This document shows positions 53,918 through 57,107 of a stretch of DNA of 57,107 bases, piece after piece. The stretch covers positions 271,598-328,704 of the forward strand of contig JAMPBN010000001.1 in NCBI GenBank assembly GCA_023666665.1, given 5' to 3'. How positions within the stretch are numbered: position 1 is the stretch's first letter; each line of letters starts with the position of its first letter. Source of the DNA: Prevotella sp. (GTDB lineage: Bacteria; Bacteroidota; Bacteroidia; Bacteroidales; Muribaculaceae). The notes under the pieces are model-generated. The model made no database searches. It saw only the letters and a list, made by a program, of their open reading frames with translations, and was not told the origin of the DNA. Position numbers and translations under genes: made by a program.

Positions 53918-54622
53918 ATGCATTATGCTATTCTTGCAGCCGGAGAGGGCTCGCGACTCGACATGGTCGCCGCCAAACCGCTGGCCCCGATTCAGGGTCA
54001 GACCCTCATCAGCCGCCTGCTGAATATCATAGCGCGGAGGCCTGACACGCAACAGGTTGTTGCCGTAATCAACAGCCGCAAGCCCGAAATAGAAAGTCAT
54101 CTTCGCGGGCTGAATCTACCCTGTGAGTTGAAAGTCATTTCCACACAAACCCCCTCGGCCGCCCACACGCTGCAGCTGGCTCTTGACCATCTGCCCGACG
54201 ACGAGCAGGTCATCGCCCTGACGGTCGACACAGTTTTTCTCGCCTCTGAGTTCAACAGCTATGTTGATTCATTCAAGTCAACGGTGTCGGCCGACGTACT
54301 GATGGGTGCGACCCGCTACGCCGATGACGAGAAGCCCCTCTACATCGAAGTTGGCAAAGAAAGCCGAATCCGCGCATTCCGCGACTTTCCGCTTGCCGGG
54401 GCCGACCACGTTTCGGCGGGAATCTATGGCATCAGCCACCGGGCGAAGCAGGCTTTGCAACGCGCCATCAGCCTCGGCATCAATGGGCTGCGCGAGGCCC
54501 AGCGATCGCTGCTGCTCCAAAACCTTGATGTCAAGGCATATGAATTCAGCCAGGTTTTCGATGTTGACCGCCCCCACGACCTGCTCAAAGCCCGCGAGTT
54601 TCTAATCAATCACGAAGACTGA
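53918..54622 (+). CDS. Sugar/alcohol-phosphate nucleotidyltransferase-like protein
   Basis: This 234-residue NTP-transferase fold has LAAGEGSRLD (6-15), KPLAPIQGQTLI near 20, and an acidic LTVDTVF motif near 100 for metal binding. It lacks a left-handed beta-helix tail, so it has only nucleotidylyl transfer. I chose the ATG at 53918; upstream codons run through the promoter. The start is only 11 bases after the -7 box. It is coupled to the ATP-grasp gene by TGATG and followed by a CDP-alcohol phosphotransferase, so making a CDP-activated alcohol is plausible. The MobA or glucose-1-phosphate transferase branches are alternatives. Confidence 0.8.
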   Translation: MHYAILAAGEGSRLDMVAAKPLAPIQGQTLISRLLNIIARRPDTQQVVAVINSRKPEIESHLRGLNLPCELKVISTQTPSAAHTLQLALDHLPDDEQVIALTVDTVFLASEFNSYVDSFKSTVSADVLMGATRYADDEKPLYIEVGKESRIRAFRDFPLAGADHVSAGIYGISHRAKQALQRAISLGINGLREAQRSLLLQNLDVKAYEFSQVFDVDRPHDLLKAREFLINHED

Positions 54623-55455
54623 TGGCCATAGCAGTAGCAGCAATTCTCCGCGCCGGGCATTTCTCGCCCAACAACGTTGGCCGCGATGCCGCGATTCTCA
54701 ACGACGTTGCCGCCGAGCTGCGCCGCAAGGGCATCGCCGTAAACATTTACAGCGAGGAGCAATTCATTGCCCACGGCATCGGCAGCGAACAGATTGTAAT
54801 GGCTATGACCCGCGATTCACGCTCCACTACCCGACTCCTTGCTCTTGAAAACCAGGGGCGCATAGTGGTAAATTCCGGCCACGCCATTACCCACTGCATT
54901 CGCTCGAATATGGTCAAAATATTTGAGCGCGCAGAGATTCCGCAGCCGCCAACACTCCTTGTCAGCACCAACGAAGACGTGCGCAGCAGCCTCAAAGAGG
55001 CCGGTTTCGGGGCGTGTTGGGTGAAACGCGCCGATTGCCAGACCATACATAAGGAAGACGTGGTGCGCGTGCGCCACATTGAAGAAGCTCAGGAGCTACT
55101 CAGCGAATTTTTTATACGTGGAATAGAAAAAGCCACAGTAGCTCAACACCTCGACGGCCTCTATGCCAAGTTCTACGGCGTGGACTCCGTTGGATTCTTC
55201 CATTTTTTCTTCACGGCAAAAGAGCCGGATGAGGGAGTATTTAACGCACCCAAATTCCGCCACGTCTGTGAGGATGCCGCCCGGGCGCTCGGGGTGACGG
55301 TTTATGGCGGTGACGCGGTAGTAAACCCCAAGACGGGGGAGTTTCACATCGTGTCATTCAACGACTGGCCCGGATTTGCGCCCTGCCGCAAAGAAGCAAC
55401 CAAAGCAATAACCAAATTCGTGGCGACACACGCCCGCAAACTCCTGCGTAAGTAA
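54622..55455 (+). CDS. ATP-grasp-like protein
   Basis: This 277-residue soluble protein has a Rossmann-like N-terminal part (1-95). An ATP-grasp-like C-terminal domain ends in the metal-binding pattern GGDAVVNPKTGEF followed by FNDWPGF near 255-260. This resembles the D...N/D-x-P ending of RimK, D-Ala ligase and ITPK-fold kinases. It may ligate an amino acid or phosphorylate an alcohol. It sits between a nucleotidyltransferase and a CDP-alcohol transferase with one-base overlaps on both sides (TGATG, TAATG), which links it to the same pathway. Substrate unknown. Confidence 0.65.
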   Translation: MAIAVAAILRAGHFSPNNVGRDAAILNDVAAELRRKGIAVNIYSEEQFIAHGIGSEQIVMAMTRDSRSTTRLLALENQGRIVVNSGHAITHCIRSNMVKIFERAEIPQPPTLLVSTNEDVRSSLKEAGFGACWVKRADCQTIHKEDVVRVRHIEEAQELLSEFFIRGIEKATVAQHLDGLYAKFYGVDSVGFFHFFFTAKEPDEGVFNAPKFRHVCEDAARALGVTVYGGDAVVNPKTGEFHIVSFNDWPGFAPCRKEATKAITKFVATHARKLLRK

Positions 55456-56342
55456 TGGACAGCGACTTCAAATCATCCTTGAAGAGCCTCGACACCGAAG
55501 AACACATTGACCTGTGGTTCTACCGGCGCATCGGCTGGGCTGAAGCAAAACTTGCCGCACGGCTCGGCATATCGCCAAACGCCATCACCATCGCATCTAT
55601 TTTCATCGGCATTGCTGCCGGCATATGTTTTTATCCAACAAATATTTGGGTTAACATCGGCGGTTTGTTGCTGCTGACGCTCGCCAACTCTTTCGACTCA
55701 GCCGACGGCCAGCTTGCCCGCATCACGGGCAAATACTCGCAAATAGGCCGAATTCTTGACGGTGTGGCCGGTAATCTCTGGTTTATCACCATTTACGTGT
55801 GCATCTGTTTGCGAACGAGCCTTACCGTAGGCTGGTTTGAGGCGCATCCGTGGGTAATTTGGACAGTTGCTCTGATTTCAGGCGGCTGCCACGCCTTTCA
55901 GGCTGCAATGGCCGACTTTTACCGCCAAATGCACCTGCGTGCCGTAAATGGTACCGACGAATTTGAAGGCTCGACAGTAATCAAAGACAAAGCCCTTAAC
56001 AGCCGGGGAATCAAGCGATTGTTTCTGTTGGCATATTGGCACTACACCCGCTGGCAGGAAGCGCTGACGCCCAACGCGTTGCGCATGTGCGCGATGGGTC
56101 CGCTCAGTAATGAGTTTCGCCAAGGCTCACTGCCGCTGATGAAGTGGGCCAACGTGTTGACTTTCAACTGGCGCTCAATTACTCTGGCAGTCTGCCTTTT
56201 GTGTGGCGCACCGTGGGTTTACTTCATATGCGAGCTGACCCTGGGCAACGCTATTTTGGCATATATGATTCTCAGCCACGAACGCCTCTGTCAGAAAATG
56301 ATTGCGGCAGTCAGCCCAACGGCCTGTGCGTCGGGCGAATAA
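55455..56342 (+). CDS. CDP-alcohol phosphotransferase with altered catalytic motif
   Basis: This 295-residue membrane protein has about six helices. The CDP-alcohol motif is present (Asp81, Asp84, Gly85, Ala88, Arg89, Gly98, Asp102), but the fourth aspartate, which acts as base in the family, is Gly106 (DGVAGN). Asn107 is adjacent. It differs from the PIP synthase at 51572 and lacks SYxRARAE/RPER. It ends in a helix-rich C-terminal half. Its last 52 bases overlap the convergent PAP2 gene. It may use a different base, bind without catalysis, or transfer an unusual headgroup made by the two upstream proteins. Confidence 0.82.
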   Translation: MDSDFKSSLKSLDTEEHIDLWFYRRIGWAEAKLAARLGISPNAITIASIFIGIAAGICFYPTNIWVNIGGLLLLTLANSFDSADGQLARITGKYSQIGRILDGVAGNLWFITIYVCICLRTSLTVGWFEAHPWVIWTVALISGGCHAFQAAMADFYRQMHLRAVNGTDEFEGSTVIKDKALNSRGIKRLFLLAYWHYTRWQEALTPNALRMCAMGPLSNEFRQGSLPLMKWANVLTFNWRSITLAVCLLCGAPWVYFICELTLGNAILAYMILSHERLCQKMIAAVSPTACASGE

Positions 56343-57031
56343 GTCGGCACCACAACAGCCGCCTCGCCGCGGCGTTTGTCCAGCCCGAGCCAGCGGCGAT
56401 TGAAAGGCAGCAGCCACTCGGCGGCGCGAGCCGACAATATGCCGATGCCGGCGCCCGCAAGCACGTCGTTAAGCCAATGCCTGCCATTGAGAATACGCAT
56501 CACTCCTACCCCGGAAGCCACGACATAACCCGCCGCTCCTACCCAGGGGCCATAGTCCTGACGCAGCAGTTCCGCGCCGAGAAATGCCGTGGTGGTGTGT
56601 CCCGACGGAAAGGAATTGAGCCGCGAGCCGGTCGGGCGGCGCTCTCTAACGCAATGCTTGGTGCCTTGAGTTAGCGCTGTGGCGATTATCGCACCGGTGG
56701 CTCCGACTATCAAGCGGTCAACAAACGGACGGCGTGACTTCACCCCGGCAAAGTCCAAAAACAGATAACCCGCAGCCGGAAGATACTGAATATAATCATC
56801 ATATGGCGCACAATTGTGGATTCCAATTTCATTGTTAATCCACTTGCGAGCGCGTTTCAGCGGCGGAGTAGCCACCGAAACTGCCCCGACGGCAATCAGA
56901 GATGCTGGAAGTATGAGCTGCTGCGGGGTAAACTTAACGGTATCAATTCCCTCGGTACGCACCGAGTCTTCTCCCCGGACTTGGCCGACGAGAATCAACA
57001 GCGCTATAAGAAGAATTCCCAGGCGTTTCAC
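56291..57031 (-). CDS. PAP2-family phosphatase, exported-type
   Basis: This 246-residue protein has a hydrophobic start (1-20) and the full acid-phosphatase triad: KHCVRERRP (K125, R132-P133), FPSGH (PSGH 142-145), and R179-x5-H185-x3-D189. The active site would face the periplasm. Roles include undecaprenyl or phosphatidic-acid dephosphorylation. The start is GTG at 57031, six bases after a -7 box. The 3' end overlaps the CDP-alcohol transferase by 52 bases. Confidence 0.87.
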   Translation of the reverse strand: MKRLGILLIALLILVGQVRGEDSVRTEGIDTVKFTPQQLILPASLIAVGAVSVATPPLKRARKWINNEIGIHNCAPYDDYIQYLPAAGYLFLDFAGVKSRRPFVDRLIVGATGAIIATALTQGTKHCVRERRPTGSRLNSFPSGHTTTAFLGAELLRQDYGPWVGAAGYVVASGVGVMRILNGRHWLNDVLAGAGIGILSARAAEWLLPFNRRWLGLDKRRGEAAVVVPTYSPDAQAVGLTAAIIF

Positions 57032-57036
57032 GGCTG

Positions 57037-57044
57037 CAAATTTA
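57037..57044 (-). promoter_or_regulatory. -7 box of the PAP2 gene
   Basis: The minus strand reads TAAATTTG ending five bases before the GTG, with CAAA (TTTG on the minus strand) at 57067-57070. The spacing is 22 bases. It implies a nearly leaderless transcript. Confidence 0.6.
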
Positions 57045-57107
57045 TGAATTTTTGTTTAGTAGATGACAAAATTTGATTTTTGTCGGTTATTATATTGATT
57101 TTTAACT

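Overview
The window is a chromosomal segment of a Bacteroidota bacterium, order Bacteroidales. A gut Muribaculaceae-like lineage is my best guess, by inference. The evidence is direct. Promoters follow the Bacteroidetes pattern (TTTG, about 20 bases, TAnnTTTG), and gene starts lack Shine-Dalgarno sequences. Three loci carry type IX secretion (T9SS) C-terminal sorting domains. Several families typical of Bacteroidales are present (DUF3098, DUF3256, DUF4494, OmpA/OprF-like porin, MtaB). Most of the sequence is ordinary, densely packed core genome with many 1- or 4-base stop/start overlaps.

Layout. 1-7.8 kb: two very large secreted fibronectin-III/anchor-J proteins with T9SS tails, translationally coupled, behind a promoter that holds a G9 tract. 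7.8-9.9 kb: a divergent EF-G paralogue without the usual catalytic histidine. 10.1-20.8 kb: a long + strand run consisting of a 45-residue small ORF, ftsX, DUF3098, uppP, truB, queA, frr, DUF3256, xseA, xseB, a DsbD-like protein, a SpoU methyltransferase and radA. 20.9-28.5 kb: on the - strand, a Wzc-like tyrosine kinase with a Wza-like export lipoprotein, then a glycosyltransferase, mtaB and a GH20 hexosaminidase, divergent from an MFS transporter (28.6-29.9). 30.0-32.5 kb: DUF4494, a YggS-type PLP protein and an OmpA porin. 32.6-34.2 kb: a small accessory spot with an orphan type I specificity subunit (hsdS) and a broken T9SS tail. 34.2-38.0 kb: on the - strand, an rRNA m5C methyltransferase, SlyD and an M13 peptidase. 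38.1-43.3 kb: tRNA-Glu(CTC), rplM, rpsI, rpsB, tsf and argS. 43.3-49.7 kb: a BI-1 protein convergent with the operon yceD, rpmF, fabH, era, der, patatin, glycosyltransferase. 49.8-57.0 kb: a lipid-headgroup region.

The last region is the most interesting. One - strand operon contains pdxA, pgpA, a CDP-alcohol phosphatidyltransferase with phosphatidylinositol-phosphate-synthase signatures, an AUR1-like (inositol phosphorylceramide synthase type) membrane protein and an acyltransferase. It reads as a PIP to PI to inositol-phosphoceramide pathway, without an inositol-phosphate synthase in view. From a nearly symmetric shared promoter, a second coupled operon runs the other way: a nucleotidyltransferase, an ATP-grasp-like protein and a second CDP-alcohol phosphotransferase whose fourth signature aspartate is glycine. 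It ends in a 52-base tail-to-tail overlap with a periplasmic-type PAP2 phosphatase. I infer a second, possibly undescribed, headgroup-activation and transfer module. All functions are read from motifs and context; no database search was possible.
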